A stretch of DNA of 64,000 bases from Bryoerythrophyllum caledonicum (GCA_963971425.1 OZ020525.1:11662187-11726186); one strand, 5' to 3'; numbered from the stretch's first letter, positions 11,799 to 23,240 are shown. Numbers and translations: made by a program. The notes: generated by a model not told the origin, from the letters alone.

Positions 11799-12640
11799 AG
11801 ACTAGGAAGCTTAGATGTGCATAAAACCTCCACTAGTCCTCCTCTCGCACGACCGACACACTCAACAAGTAAAGATTGTTGCCAAGAACATTGCAACACT
11901 GCCGCTCAGCATTGACCAACCACTTTTACAGGCTACATCTAAACCCTTCTTTCTCCTCATTTGTTCTTTCATTTTAGTACTTGCATATCTTTTTATCATC
12001 ACGTGTGCTTGCAAAACTTGTCCAGATAGTGATATCAAAGTTGTACACAAGAAGAGAAAGACCGGATCACATCAAGTAAGGAAAATCAAGCAAGTTAAAG
12101 CCAAGAACAACACAAGGCAAACATTGCACACAAAATCAAGTCAGTCCTCACTTAATCCCTTAATGCATAATATTCCTTCTACTTTTCATTAACTTTGTAG
12201 TATCCCAAGATTTACAATTACGAGGTGGCGACTCGAGTTCTATATAAGACAACACCATAATACAGGTTACACCCTCACACCCTCTGTGGGAATCCGTTCC
12301 CACAAGGTTCCAGAAGTTAACCTAAAAATCCGGCAAAAACAAAAAAATTAGTTAAGTAAGTACGATAGTCTGGACTAGAATAAAACTTATAGTCAGTTCG
12401 TAAGAATAAAGACGGATGAACCCGGTTGAAATCCCTAATTGATCCTAAAGCTGCTAAAGTGATGGCCGGAATAGTTATCGGAACTCCGGGGAAGTCTGTC
12501 ATCCGGAGCTATCACCATTAGCCGTACTTTTTCCAGAAGCCGGTCTAACGGCCAACTACAAAAGGCCGCAACACAAGGGAAACCTCTTTCTTTCTTTCCT
12601 TCTTTCTTCGTGCGTCTCTCTCTCTCTCTCGTTCTCCTAA
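11799..12640. other. No recognisable gene
   Basis: I see no supported gene here. A 20-nt perfect inverted repeat, TGTGGGAA-tccg-TTCCCACA, lies at 12281-12300. A short CT run lies near 12,612-12,632. An open frame at 11,815-12,192 contains a hydrophobic stretch but has no recognisable homology. Confidence 0.4.
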
Positions 12641-12649
12641 CTGCTGGTC

Positions 12650-13660
12650 ATTAGGGTTTGTTAGCTATGGGGAGTTCCGGAATGGATAGAGGCGTATGGC
12701 TTCCGGGCCGGGCGCACCAAGGTGGTAGAGCGGAGAGACAAGTTCTTGGTGGAGGAATTCGAAGGGAAAGCCGACCCAAAGGAGGGGTACAACATCTAGG
12801 ACTTGAAGCATCAGGATGCCCGGTTGGTGCTAGGGTTTCTAAACCCTATCTTTCATCTGGAAAAGCCGAAGCGGCTGGTGTCGAAGTGGGCCTGCACTTT
12901 CCTCGAAGCGCTCCAAGGAAAGATACTGGAGGATTAGGGAACCCTTATGAGCGAGATGATCAACCGGCTGGTGGCGAATCTCCAGAAGGTCAAGAAATCC
13001 ACGACTCCTCTGGCCTCCTATGTGGTGCAGTTCTACTGCCACCACCAGCAACTCACTCAGACGGAACAGAGGATGTATGACGAAGTCTTAAGCTTCCAAG
13101 AGTACAGAGGTGAGGAGACGGAAGAAGAGTTTGGAGGGGAAGTTGAACCAATGCCGGACTCAGCAACAGTGAATACTCTGGAAGAAGACCGGAGGGCAGA
13201 GAAGAGGGCACAAGACAAGGATCCGAAACCGGAGAGTCCGGACACTAGTACTTTATCCAAATCGTCAAGCTCAGATAAGGCCGGGCCGTCGGAGGAAGCC
13301 AGCCGGAAGAGGAGGAGGCTCGACCCACGGAACTCCGGAGGCCAGATGATGGAGATTGATGAGATTCTCTACGGCCTAAGCTGGAGAGTGGACGCCCTCA
13401 AGGAACTCAATGTCGTAGTGAAAAAAGGAGTGTAACAGGTTTTCCAGAGCCTAGAGGTCAGCCGGATGGAAGAGGTCAACCTCCGGATAGAGGACCTCCG
13501 GGATAAGGAGATTTTGCTGAAGGCGGTGCACCTACAGGTCACCAACATGTACCAAGCCAACACGACGTTGGAGAAGCAGGCAACGCGCTTACGGCAAGAG
13601 GTAGCACGGGCGGTGGTGGCCCGGAAGCAGGCGGAGGCAAGGGCCAACGCATCGGCAGCT
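12650..13660 (+). pseudogene. Degraded ORF of unknown, possibly element-derived, origin
   Basis: A long plus-strand frame can be followed from about 12,665 to 13,760 with a few breaks. The first third is globular-looking, with Trp/Leu-rich patches. The middle (13,080-13,330) is acidic and Ser/Glu/Lys-rich. The last part (13,440-13,660) is a strong Glu/Arg/Ala coiled coil. A structural protein of a retroelement is one possibility but I cannot name a family. The frame runs directly into a Helitron fragment at 13,663, so its 3' part has been replaced. Confidence 0.35.
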
Positions 13661-13662
13661 GC

Positions 13663-13822
13663 CTTGATCCGCGAAACGTCGTCATTCCGTGCGGCAAGGA
13701 TGGCACGACCGCTGAAGTACTCACGCGCATTTGCTTCGACGTCAGCAATTCCTCCATAGACGACATTGATCAAGCCGTTCAAGGTGTCATTGCCGACAAT
13801 CATCGCCCGTGGACACCTGATC
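13663..13822 (-). pseudogene. Helitron helicase fragment, copy A
   Basis: This 160-bp block is about 95% identical to 14,252-14,416. Read on the minus strand it gives MIVGNDTLNGLINVVYGG, then a segment ending in RAILAARNDDV. These match the C-terminal part of the Pif1-like helicase of Helitrons, where the motif is normally RAILxPKNDDVxxIN. It is a fragment with sharp borders joined to unrelated sequence on both sides. Confidence 0.6.
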
Positions 13823-14213
13823 AGTGTTCATTTTTTTCCTCCTCCACCAATACCAATGTGACAATTGTCACTCACATTGTATTGCACTGATATACACCAT
13901 CCACAATTTATACCTTCGATAAAATAAACTAACTCAAAAATAAAACTCAAATAATCCAAGGTAAATTAGATTAAGCAATTTTAATTAAACCCTAAAGGAT
14001 CAAAACATTTTTCCCTCAAAATCACTCCAAAACTGCCATTTTCAGCGCATTCAACATGAAATGATACAAAATGTTTTTTCTGAAAATTTAACCGCATACA
14101 AAAACACCGTCATGCTTCGAGGGTTATTATGATGATACAAGCCTCGATACCTGTTGTTCCGATCGGGGAAGGTTTTTTATTAGTGCTCCTCAGAATAAAA
14201 TTTGTTTGAAGTA

Positions 14214-14520
14214 TTATATTTTAGATTGCAATTTGCATCCCTCAGGACGTCGTGCGTTGATCCGCGAAACATCGTCATTCCGTGCGGCAAGGATGGCACG
14301 ACGGCTGAAGTACTCACGCACATTTGCTTCGACGTCAGCAATTCCTCCATAGACGACATTGATCAAGCCGTTCAAGGTATGATTGCCGACAATCATCGCC
14401 CGTGGACGCCTGATCATGTCATCCTTCACATTCTCCAGCCTATCCTCCCCGAGCTCCAGGAGCCACTTTGGAAATGTACGATTGCCCCAAATTTCGGCGT
14501 TCACCAACAACAACGTGCAT
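14214..14520 (-). pseudogene. Helitron helicase fragment, copy B
   Basis: The minus-strand frame 14,513-14,214 reads a WGNRTFPKWLLELGED-like segment, then VVYGG and RAILAARNDDVSRIN. This is the conserved order in the Rep/helicase proteins of Helitrons (WLLxLG, VY, RAILxxxNDDVxxIN). It is longer than copy A and lacks the rest of the helicase. The two copies are direct repeats separated by about 430 bp. That spacer (13,823-14,251) holds no gene I can recognise. Confidence 0.65.
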
Positions 14521-14535
14521 GTTCTGGCAAAGTCT

Positions 14536-14585
14536 TAGGTTTAGGGTTTAGGTTTTAGGGTTAGGGTTAGGATTTTGGGTTAGGG
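14536..14585 (+). repeat. Interstitial telomere-like repeat
   Basis: About 50 bp of degenerate TTTAGGG/TTAGGG/TTTTAGGG units. The plant-type telomere unit is TTTAGGG. This is an interstitial array next to a Helitron fragment. Confidence 0.75.
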
Positions 14586-14783
14586 AGCGGCGGACAGACA
14601 GACTGTCGCCTATTATATAGGTAGATGCAAAGCAATTCAACGATTGGATGACCTTTTTGCTTTGATTTTGCAATGATATGATGGGCACATGGCTTACCAA
14701 GACCCACGGTCATGGGGAAGCCACCCTACAACTGTGCTCAGTGTTCTAAAGTCTACACATCTTCAGCATTAGCTTGAATTCAA

Positions 14784-16100
14784 TGTACAGTCCCCTTCAA
14801 TAAGGTTACGTACTTTTTGCATTCCTAGGGATAGTAACTTTCAGTGCCGCCAACTTTGACACCTTCTTGAGGTCTAGAAAATTGTTATTTTACCATGAAA
14901 TTTTTGGCACAAGATCATTTCTATGTTGACAACATGTGTGCCAAATTTCAAGGCCAGAAGATGAATATAGAAAAAGATATTCCAAATTTACCAACATGTG
15001 TAGTTGTAAGCCATTCACTACTGCCAATTTTGACACCCTCCTGAGGGCTGAAAATTTGATATTTTACCATGAAATTTTTATCACAAGATCATCTCTATGG
15101 TGATAACATGTGTGTTAAATTTCAAAGCCATGTGATGAATACAATAATAGATACACAAGATTGTTTCTCATAGTTTCACATGTTGGTAGATTTTGAATAT
15201 GGGTTTCTTTATTCATCTTCTGGCTTTGAAATTTGGCACACATATTATAAACATAGAGGTGATCATGTGTTAAAAATTTCATAGTAAAATAACAATCTTT
15301 CAAACCTAGGGAAGGTGCCAAAGTTGAAATGGTACCCGGTTGTTTCTCACAATTAGCACGTTGGTAGATTTTGATTTTTTTCTTTTCTATCGTGGATATT
15401 TTAGACTTGAAATTAAGCACACATATAATCAACATAGAGATGGTATCATGTCCAAAATCTCATGGGAAAAAATATAAAATTCAATCCATGGGAGGGTGTC
15501 AAATTTGGCAAGAGTGAAATGTTTCTCACAACTACACATGTTGGTAGATTTCAAAAATCTTTTGCTATGTAGGTATTCTGGCCTTAAAACTTGGTATACA
15601 TATATTCAATACAGACATGGTTTCATGCCAAAAATTTCATGTGCAAGAACAAAAGATTTAATCCTTGGGAGTGTGTCAAAGTTGGCGAGGAGTGAAATGT
15701 TTCTTACAACTACACTCATAACTACACATGTTGCTAGATTTTAAATATGTTTCTTAGTGTGGATGTTTTGGACTTTAAACATGTAATAAACATAGAGAAG
15801 GTCCCATGCCAAAAATTACATGGGCTAAAACAAAAAATTCAATCCTTGGGAGGGTGTCAAAGTTCGTAGCTATTCTTAGTGCTTCCCATGTTGATAGATC
15901 TTGAATATCTTTTTTTTTATTCGACTTTCGACCTTGAAATTTTGCACATGTGTTGTCAACATAGAAATGATCTTGTGCCAAAAATTTCATGGTAAAATAA
16001 CAATTTCTCACCCTCAAGAGGATGTCAAAGTTGGTAGCACTGAAAGTTTCTATCCCTAGGAATGCAAAAAGTACGTAACCTTATTGAAGGGGACTGTACA
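14784..16100. mobile_element. Foldback-type DNA transposon with tandem-unit inverted ends (Tc1/mariner-like termini)
   Basis: The left end (14,784 onward) and the reverse complement of the right end (16,100 leftward) match over about 170 bp, starting TGTACAGTCCCCTTCAATAA. With TA taken as the target duplication, the element would begin CAGTCCCC and end GGGGACTG, like Tc1/mariner ends. The interior is made of degenerate units of about 175-185 bp. Two lie in one orientation on the left (starts near 14,850 and 15,023). Five lie in the opposite orientation on the right (borders near 15,310, 15,487, 15,671, 15,856 and 16,021). No transposase is encoded, so it is non-autonomous. Confidence 0.8.
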
Positions 16101-16762
16101 GTATTTCGGATTTGTATGTGGGTTCCAATGTGGGTGGGCCTGGATTCGGTGTTTTCTGATCGAATTCTGCGTCATGATGGGAATTGAAGAGTAGTCGCAT
16201 TATGTGTTGGGTTTGAGGGAGATGAGAATTTTGGTTGTTTGGTATGTGGGGTTGGAATTAGGGTTTGAGCTTGTGTTCGTCTTCCGCGGCATGGTAACAT
16301 GAGAATTGAACGATAGCTACATCATGTCGTCATGAATGAAGGTTTTGTAGGAAGTGGGAAATTTCGGTTGTTTTGTGAAAGGAGATGAGAGGTATGTGGG
16401 ATTAGGGTTTGGACTCAATCTGGGGTTACAGTAAACAGCTGCATTTTGTGCGTGAGAATATTACAGTGAACTGGTCGTTCAGTTGTTTAGTAATGAGAGG
16501 TATCGGAGAGATTGGAATTAGGGTTTGGGATTCACTCACAACTAGGAATGGCAATTGGTTCGTAAGTGGTGAGAGTGAAGAACATAATAACATAAGAGAA
16601 GACCCACTAGTTACTGCAATCACCTGGCTTTGCAGTCATGAAGAATTGAAAGATAAGCTGCATTATGAGGTTGTAGGAGAGCAGGTGGGATGAAGCCTGA
16701 GTTTGTGTTGGGATTATCTGTTTGCAGGAGTGATGCTGCTCTGAACTTCCCAACCGAGGGCG
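16101..16762. other. Upstream region of the COA1-like gene
   Basis: This stretch holds degenerate repeats of GGAATTAGGGTTTGRR and TATGTGGGRTT words about 100-130 bp apart. A possible 3' splice site (TTGCAG) lies near 16,730, so a 5' non-coding exon is possible. No other gene is recognised. Confidence 0.35.
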
Positions 16763-17681
16763 ATGAGTTTGCGGAGGAAACTCACAGCGGTGGTGTTACT
16801 TGGAGTGACGGGAGTCGGAGCATTGAGCATCTTTGACGACTATCTCATCTTCCAACAATGCAGCCAGTGAGTCCTTCGTTCACTTGTTACATTTTGGATT
16901 GCAACCAGTCAACCCTTAAAGGTCTGAGAAGCCATCTCTGGGTTGCAACATGATGTTTTCTGTGTATTTCACATACAAGGTGTAAGAATTGATGTATGAC
17001 ACATGGCATTTCAAATTTTGATCATTTTTGCACCTACTCATGTTAGAGAAGTTGCAAAACGGTCATGTATTCTATATGTATGGTGTCGTATTTGAACATG
17101 ATAAGGTTCAGATTAGTTGAAATGACCTCCAAATGAAAGATGCTACTTGAAGAATCTTTAATCCAAAGGTGTATTCTAAGAGCAAAATACGCGACCTTTA
17201 AGGGTTGATTTCATGCGTTTGGGGAAACTGACTGAGCAGGAGTGCTTTGGTGACGGCAAACTCGGATTCCGAGTTGAAAACAGTTTTGGGGGAGAAGATT
17301 GAGCAGGGGCCTCTGTATGCGACCACCATGGGAATAGACCGTGAGGGTAACTCGGCGAATTGCAGGTTTCCTGTAGTAGGGAGCTTGGCCAAGGGGAACC
17401 TTCACCTTCGAGCAGTCCGATACGAAGGTACGTACTTGCCTGAGCTCCTTGAAGCCAGATAGATTTAGATTTCTATCCTGGAATAAGTGGTTGACGCCGT
17501 ACTTCCCCGGATGTTCTGGCGGGCGATGGGAAATCTTAGAGTTAGAGGGTCTCGTTCCCACCGACAAACCACCGGCTCACAGGCGCCTGAGCCTGCTGCA
17601 CAGAAGGCCCAAGATAGGAGACACCAGAACCGGGGGACCATGTGGAACACCCAGCACCGTGGGACACCAGGAAGTCTGATC
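16763..17681 (+). CDS. COA1: COA1-family cytochrome oxidase assembly protein (spliced)
   Basis: Exon 1 (16763-16866) encodes 34 residues starting MSLRRKL, then a hydrophobic membrane segment (LTAVVLLGVTGVGALSIF), and ends in phase at a GTGAGT donor. Exon 2 starts at 17240 after TGAGCAG and continues the frame through LGEKIEQGPLY, CRFPVVGS and KGNLHLRAVRYE. Small COA1 proteins share one N-terminal membrane helix, a GPLY/GPW motif, FPVxGxKGxG and a final W..L.V strand. They help assemble complex IV at the mitochondrial inner membrane. The last strand (RWEILELEGLV) is present at 17,520-17,560 but in another frame. A 31-nt GT...AG interval (17428-17458) would restore it but is short for an intron; otherwise exon 2 stops at 17460. 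This is the only likely host gene in the window. Confidence 0.6.
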
Positions 17682-18318
17682 TTTCCTTCATTTTCAACCA
17701 TTCTAGCATTGAATTAGTCAGGGGAAGTAGCAATGATGCAACAAGCGCTTGTGAGTGATGCCACATTGTTTATACTTGTGCTTGAGATTTTTTGTTACAA
17801 CAATTTTTTTCAGAATAAGGAGTTCGAAGCGCCAATTGGTGCCAGGCAGCCTTCACAACTCAGTATGGGATCTTTCTCACTGGACTACTTAGTGCAATCT
17901 TCGTTTCATGTGTGCACCAACAGCATCCTTGCTGTGCAAATACAGTATCTTATATTTATCCCATTCAGGTAAGCCCCCCAATAACCGACAAGTTCAGCAA
18001 CGTGCATACATGGAGAGGAAAGAATTTTACATTTATTTTTCAGTGATAGCCAATAGAATTACAATCTTAACCCAAGTGATTTCATATTTTTCCCATGAAT
18101 TTTCAAAGTGGGCTGCTATGTTTAGCCGGTGCCCGCCAATAGATATCTCCCAAAAGTGCCAACCAAAAGTAAGGGGTCTTGACTAATAGTACAAACTTCC
18201 ATTTGGAGTTGAATGGGTGGTAATGGGATACAAGTTGGTTGGATATTCCTCAATTTTATAGCTATTGGTCATTGGATCTAGTTGGTTAGATGCCAACCCG
18301 CTTGGAAACGCCGGCTCA
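17682..18318. repeat. Intergenic stretch with a dispersed repeat
   Basis: About 17,969-18,110 is clearly related to 54,064-54,220, with shared words CCCAAGTGATTTCATATTTT and ATATGGAGAG. An unnamed dispersed repeat is therefore present in two places. I find no gene here. Confidence 0.5.
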
Positions 18319-18637
18319 AGGCCCGTTCGCACTAGGCGGAAGAACTCATGTTCACCACAAGTGCTGCAAGAATCTGCGTCATAAGGGTAAATGTAAAAAA
18401 TCATTCAAAAAATTAATGAACTAAAATCCAAAAGTGAATAGTTCTTGCGGCCACTTGAATAGTACTTACTAACGCAAAATACTGGCTCATCGTGGCTTGC
18501 GTGCGGCAACCGTATGCAATAGTGACTTGAGTTGGTGTGAGACAAGAGTCTACAGTGTTTTTGAATAAGAAAATGTTTTCTCAAATTACCCTAATGCGGA
18601 ACGCAAGTCCACCACAAGTGCAAGTGCGAACGGGCCT
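18319..18637. mobile_element. 319-bp MITE, PIF/Harbinger-like
   Basis: The left end AGGCCCGTTCGCACT (18319-18333) is matched exactly by the reverse complement of the right end (18623-18637). The element is flanked by TCA on both sides (18316-18318 and 18638-18640). A 3-bp duplication with GGCCC-type ends suits PIF/Harbinger miniature elements. The right duplication overlaps the target site of the neighbouring hAT element. It has no coding capacity. Confidence 0.75.
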
Positions 18638-18644
18638 TCATAGC

Positions 18645-21600
18645 CAGTGTTGATTTTTCACAAAGTTTTAACCCGTCCATGTCCAAAAACCTTGAATTGA
18701 AAGGCAAAAAAAATTGCAGCCCGTCCCAAAACCGGTAATCTCAAAACTAACCTGTCCATGGAAAGGTTAAAAAAAAAAACCCGTCCCAAAACCGGTTCAA
18801 AAAAGAAATACCCGTCCCGTATGTTTATAAAAAAATTATATTAAAAAAAACCAAAAAAAAAAACAAAAAAAAAACACAAAAAAAGAACAGGCAGAGCCTG
18901 CAGGCGGCAGTTGCAGAGCCTGGCCGCTGCAGAGCTTGGCTTGGCCCGGCTCTGAAGCCTGGCCCAGCCCGGCCTGAAAGCCCGACCCGGCCAAGCTCTA
19001 CAACTCAGGTCGAGGTTGAGGCTGCACAGGCTGCACAGACTGCGAGGCTGCACATGCTGCAGAAACTACGAGGTTCAGTTTTTGGCTCATTTTTTTGGGT
19101 CCAGCTCTTGCACAGCTCAGTGGTGCGTTTTCAACCTGGTTGTGATTTTTTGAGGTGGACTAAAGCTTCAGGACCTAGGTATGTTTGTTTACTTTGATAT
19201 TTCTTATTTTTTTCAAGTGATAGAGAAGTAATGTATACAAGAAATCAACATAGAGTCTAGGTTTAGGGTAAGTCACACATTTAGGATTTTTGTATTTCAT
19301 GTGTGTGGTGATTGATCTGTTTTGAATATGTATTGCACTTATGTCTTTGCCAGTGTCTGGAGTACCCAGGCAAAGGAGTGATGCCCGGCAACAGAGCATT
19401 CTCCATATGTTTAGGGCATCTTCTTCTTCTCAAACTTTGAGTGATGGGAGGAATGAAGTGCCTGAGTTGTCAGAATCTTCTGTTAGGGGTTCTCCACGTG
19501 GTATTCCTGATGTTGAGGTAGAGCGAGGTGGCGTTCAAGGTCATGATCAGATCAGAGAGGACATTGAGATGGGGGAAGAGAATGAGATGGGGGAGGACAA
19601 TGATTTTGATGATAGTGCACATGAGGAGGATAGTGTAGGAGTACAGGTTCCAGCTCATGGTGGTGGAGGGCGGGCTCCAAGGAGGAGGAAGTTTATGCCC
19701 GTATGGCGTCAGGGAAGGCCCTGGTTGATGCACATTGCTCTCCCTAGACAGAAGTCCTACATGAAGTGTGCAGCATGTCAAGCAGCTAGTCAAAACTCAT
19801 GATGGGGGACGAGAGGAGAAGGTTGTGAGTCATTGCAACTTTCAGCTGTGAAGGAGCATGAAGGATCAACCCTTCATGCTCATGCCATGCTCAGGTAGAG
19901 ACTGGTGAGAGATAACCTTGAGGCACTTGCCATGGCTAGACATGTGGTAAATGCTATTGATGCAGAGAGTGCTAGAATTATTTGTGGTATGAAGATTTTA
20001 TACCATTTGGTAGTTAATAATAGAGCTATCAACCAGTATGAGGATATGTGTCAGATAATTAGACACCTCAGGGCTTCAGACATGCCTGTCAATGATGAGT
20101 ACGGTGCTTACACTAGTAGACAATTTGCATATGATTTTTTGTGGGCCATTTCACAAAATTTGAGGGATGTTGATCTTTTAGAAGTTAGAGATTCACCGAT
20201 GATCTCTCTTCTTGTAGATGAATCAACCGATCGTAGTCTAGAGCAGCATTTGATTGTGTATGTTTGCAGTCTATCTCGTGGTGGCTTACGCCCTCCACGT
20301 ATGCAGTATGTTGGTTTGTCTGGTGTTCCACGAGCCATAGGAGAGGTATTCTATTGGAATGTGGTGGATTTATTGGAGGAGTTGCAGTGGCCTCTTGACA
20401 AATTAGTGGCTTTAGCTACCGATGGAGCGGCTTCTATGACTGGGGTGAGACAAGGACTAGCAGGCAGACCTCGGGCAGATGTACCAACACTTGTTAATGT
20501 GCATTGCATTGCACATAGGTGAGTCTTTAATTTTAAGTTTTTTTTAATGAATTTCATTATTTTCTAGAATGTAATATATTCACTAATTAATTCTCGTGTT
20601 TGTTTAGAGATGCACTGGCAGCCAGCGATGCAGCTGAGGCATCACCGGAGCTCCAGGTTTTGGATGATTTCTCCAACTTTGCATACACGTGGGTGGGCAG
20701 GTCATCATTGCGGCGGACACAGCTTGATCAGTTGATGCTGGAGTTTGCGATGGATCCATTGGTTGTTCTCCACATACATGGAGTTCGATGGTTATCCCGT
20801 GGACAAGTGATGCAACGGATTTTGGATTGTATGCCCTCGTTTCTGGAGCTTTTCCGTGAAGAAGAAGCAGTGTGGTATTGTAAACTCACATCCTTTCAGT
20901 TTCAATTCCTTCTACGGTTACTTGTGGATATTCTTACTGAGTTGAATAAACTCAATAAGCTATTTCAGAGTGACCATGTGGATATTACTCAGATTGGAGG
21001 TCATTTAAACATTTGTATCACAATATTGAGTAGACGTTTTCTAGCAGCTAGAGGTGCAACATTTGGAAGAGGTTCAAGGGCATTGTGGCCATTTTTGGAG
21101 ACTTGTGCAACTTCTATGGAGATGGAGTATCCAGTTGCAGATGGTGGCTTGAGAACCTATCCAATGCATTTGGAGAGTGTTACTGGGAGAGCCGGTACTA
21201 TTGAGGAGTGCAAACTCATTGGGGCAGAGTATGTGCAGAGGGTGGTGGATGCATTGAATAACAGGTTTCCAGACTTAGGCATCTTCAATGCATGCAAGCT
21301 CTTCAGCCCCAATCTCTATCCTGCAAATGATGATGAGAGGACTCGTATTACTGAAGAGTGGTTGGAGAGGTTGTTTGTGAAGTTCCAGAGTTCTGAAGAA
21401 GAACAAGATCGGTGTTGAGGTGAGTGCTTGGAGATGGTAGAGACCATGAGAGAGATGATCCCAAATAAGTCTTTATTTGAAGCATGGGAGTTTGCAGGTA
21501 CAACTTCAGAGTGGTCCATCAATTAGCCTGGTTTGAGTAACTTGTGGACGAGAGTTATGGTGATTCCTGTGAGCACTGCAATATGTGAGAGGGGTTTTTC

Positions 21601-22201
21601 CAAACAAAACCTGATCAAGAGTCATCTCCGTACTAGGTTGAAGTTGGAGGCTTTAGATGCTTTGATGCGCATTTCATGTGCAAATATTCCAGTTGAAAAC
21701 ATTAATTGGAATGCAGTGATGCTTGTCTGGAGAAACATGAAGGATAGGAGAATTCATCCACTTGTTTGAATGGTAAGTTCTTTTTTTTTTTGTAAAAATT
21801 GAACATGTTTATATTAACTAAATTTTTATACAATTGCTTAGTTTACCTTCAATTTAAATCTTTGACATTGTGTTAAAAAAGTTCTAAATATTGTGGTTGA
21901 TGAATCAATGTGTGCAGGCGAATCCAGCCTTTTGAAGATTGGTATTTTGATTAGGTATTAGTGGTTTGACTCCATTATGTTTACATTCACATGTCATATA
22001 TCACATAATGTAATTGATATTTGCATCATTCATTTTTCTGGGAAAAAATTGTCAATTTTTTTTTATTTTTAGAACCCGTCCAAAGTGAATTTGACACGTC
22101 CAAAAACCGGTTCATTTTCAGAGAACCCGTCCACTGGAAATGTTTTTTTTTTCAGAACATGTCCCGGGACATGTTAGGGACCTTGTGAAAAATCACCACT
22201 G
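18645..22201 (+). mobile_element. Complete hAT transposon (hAT-1)
   Basis: An 8-bp direct duplication TTCATAGC occurs at 18637-18644 and 22202-22209. The ends are inverted repeats: left CAGTGTTGATTTTTCACA, right reverse complement CAGTGGTGATTTTTCACA. Subterminal copies of ACCCGTCC lie at both ends (18,670-18,820 and 22,070-22,140), as transposase-binding motifs do in hAT elements. A GCTGCACA-rich tract lies at 18,890-19,070. The transposase gene lies at 19,341-21,769 and is broken by stops, so the copy is whole in outline but inactive. Confidence 0.92.
19341..21769 (+). pseudogene. hAT transposase (two exons, four in-frame stops)
   Basis: Exon 1 (19341-20518) starts with a Ser/Arg-rich tail and an acidic stretch. 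A zinc-finger-like region follows: KCAAC, then a CE...H...H pattern. Next come the RNase H-fold motifs LLVDESTD and ALATDGAASMTGVR, which hold the first two catalytic Asp, and VNVHCIAHR. An 89-bp intron (20519-20607, GTGAGT...TTTAG) splits HR from DALAASDAA, keeping the frame. Exon 2 ends with the hAT dimerisation region (VIPVSTAICERGFS, then RTRLKLEALDALMRIS). In-frame stops: TGA 19800, TAG 19896, TGA 21416, TAG 21524; I see no frameshift. The family resembles the ZNF862/C17orf113-like branch of hAT. Confidence 0.88.
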
Positions 22202-22652
22202 TTCATAGCCACTAGCTCATTGACTACAGTTTGTAGACATCATGTACAAGAATAGAAGTGGTCCAATAGCTCGGCATAATACATTGATTGCCTGTCAAAA
22301 CTTGGAATTTTCTGAGGCCAACGCCAGTGTGGAGCTTCCACCCTTACCAGAATGGTGGGCCTCAAGCCAACAGTGGAGCAGCCCACTCAAATGGACCCAC
22401 TTCGCTAAAATTGATGTTTAGTGTAGTATACACTAAATGCAAATCCATACACCAATTGCGAACACAACATTTAGTATAGTGACATAACCATACACTAAAT
22501 GCCATCTACTACTCTATTTGCCAATTCTCGTAAAGATCACATAATATTTTTTTTCACTTGTACACATTTAGTGTATTAATAGTTGAAGTACAAAAAAATG
22601 GTTCAACAGTCGAGGGCTATCAAGGTATCTTATCAGCAATCTACTGAAGAGT
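22202..22652. other. No recognisable gene
   Basis: AT-rich stretch with a word (ACACTAAATGC) repeated near 22,430 and 22,490. I see no coding signal. Confidence 0.35.
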
Positions 22653-22771
22653 ATAACTCATTCAATTTTTGTCAAAATTGGGCATATGAGGTGTTTTTTG
22701 ACATGTACAAAAAATGCAGATGTCAAAAAACACCTCACATGCCCAATTCGGTCAAAAATTAAATGAGTTAT
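22653..22771. repeat. Long near-perfect hairpin (two 52-nt arms, 15-nt loop)
   Basis: 22653-22704 and 22720-22771 are inverted copies with only a few mismatches. Both begin with ATAACTCATT when read outward-in, and the core is GAGGTGTTTTTTGACAT. Such a foldback could be a miRNA/siRNA precursor or a tiny MITE. I see no flanking duplication. Confidence 0.7.
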
Positions 22772-23072
22772 GGCCTTTTGAAAGTTGAGAATGAGGAGAA
22801 GTATGGCTGCCCGTTGAAAATCATAGTTTAAGAACGTTTCTAATAAATATTGCATTATAAATTATTCTTACTTGTGGACATTTAGTGCATCAAAAGTGAA
22901 GAAGGTTTTAAGTAATCAGCGATTTGCAACAAAAATATTGCAAAAACAATTGTACATATGGAAGGAAAGTGAAATTGCAACTTTTAAAAAAACATTTGGA
23001 AGAAAAGTATTGGAAAAGAAAAACTTAGAAATAAAATAAAAGTGAAATTGCAACTTGAAATTTTTGTTTAAA

Positions 23073-23240
23073 CTAGCAATTTGCGCTTGCTTTGCAATGC
23101 ATTAGTCCAACCATTTTAATGTAGTTTTTTATTACAAATTATTATAAAAAAAAAAGTAACATGATTCACTACACGGTTGATTGCGTGGTTGATCGCTGGG
23201 TGATTCACTACGTAGATTATGATTTTAGTAGTATGATTGG
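23073..23240 (-). mobile_element. Helitron-like 3' end region on the minus strand
   Basis: On the minus strand the sequence ends TTGCAAAGCAAGCGC, a few bases, then CTAG|T at 23073. Helitrons end in CTRR before a host T, with a short hairpin (here TTGC-aaa-GCAA) just inside. The same block recurs at 36,274 onward and, without the terminus, at 37,100-37,290. The 5' end is not identified. Confidence 0.5.

Noticed and set aside
12650-13660. Naming the degraded frame as a gag of a specific retroelement family
   Set aside because: Only a coiled coil and a charged region are visible; no reverse transcriptase, protease or terminal repeats could be tied to it.
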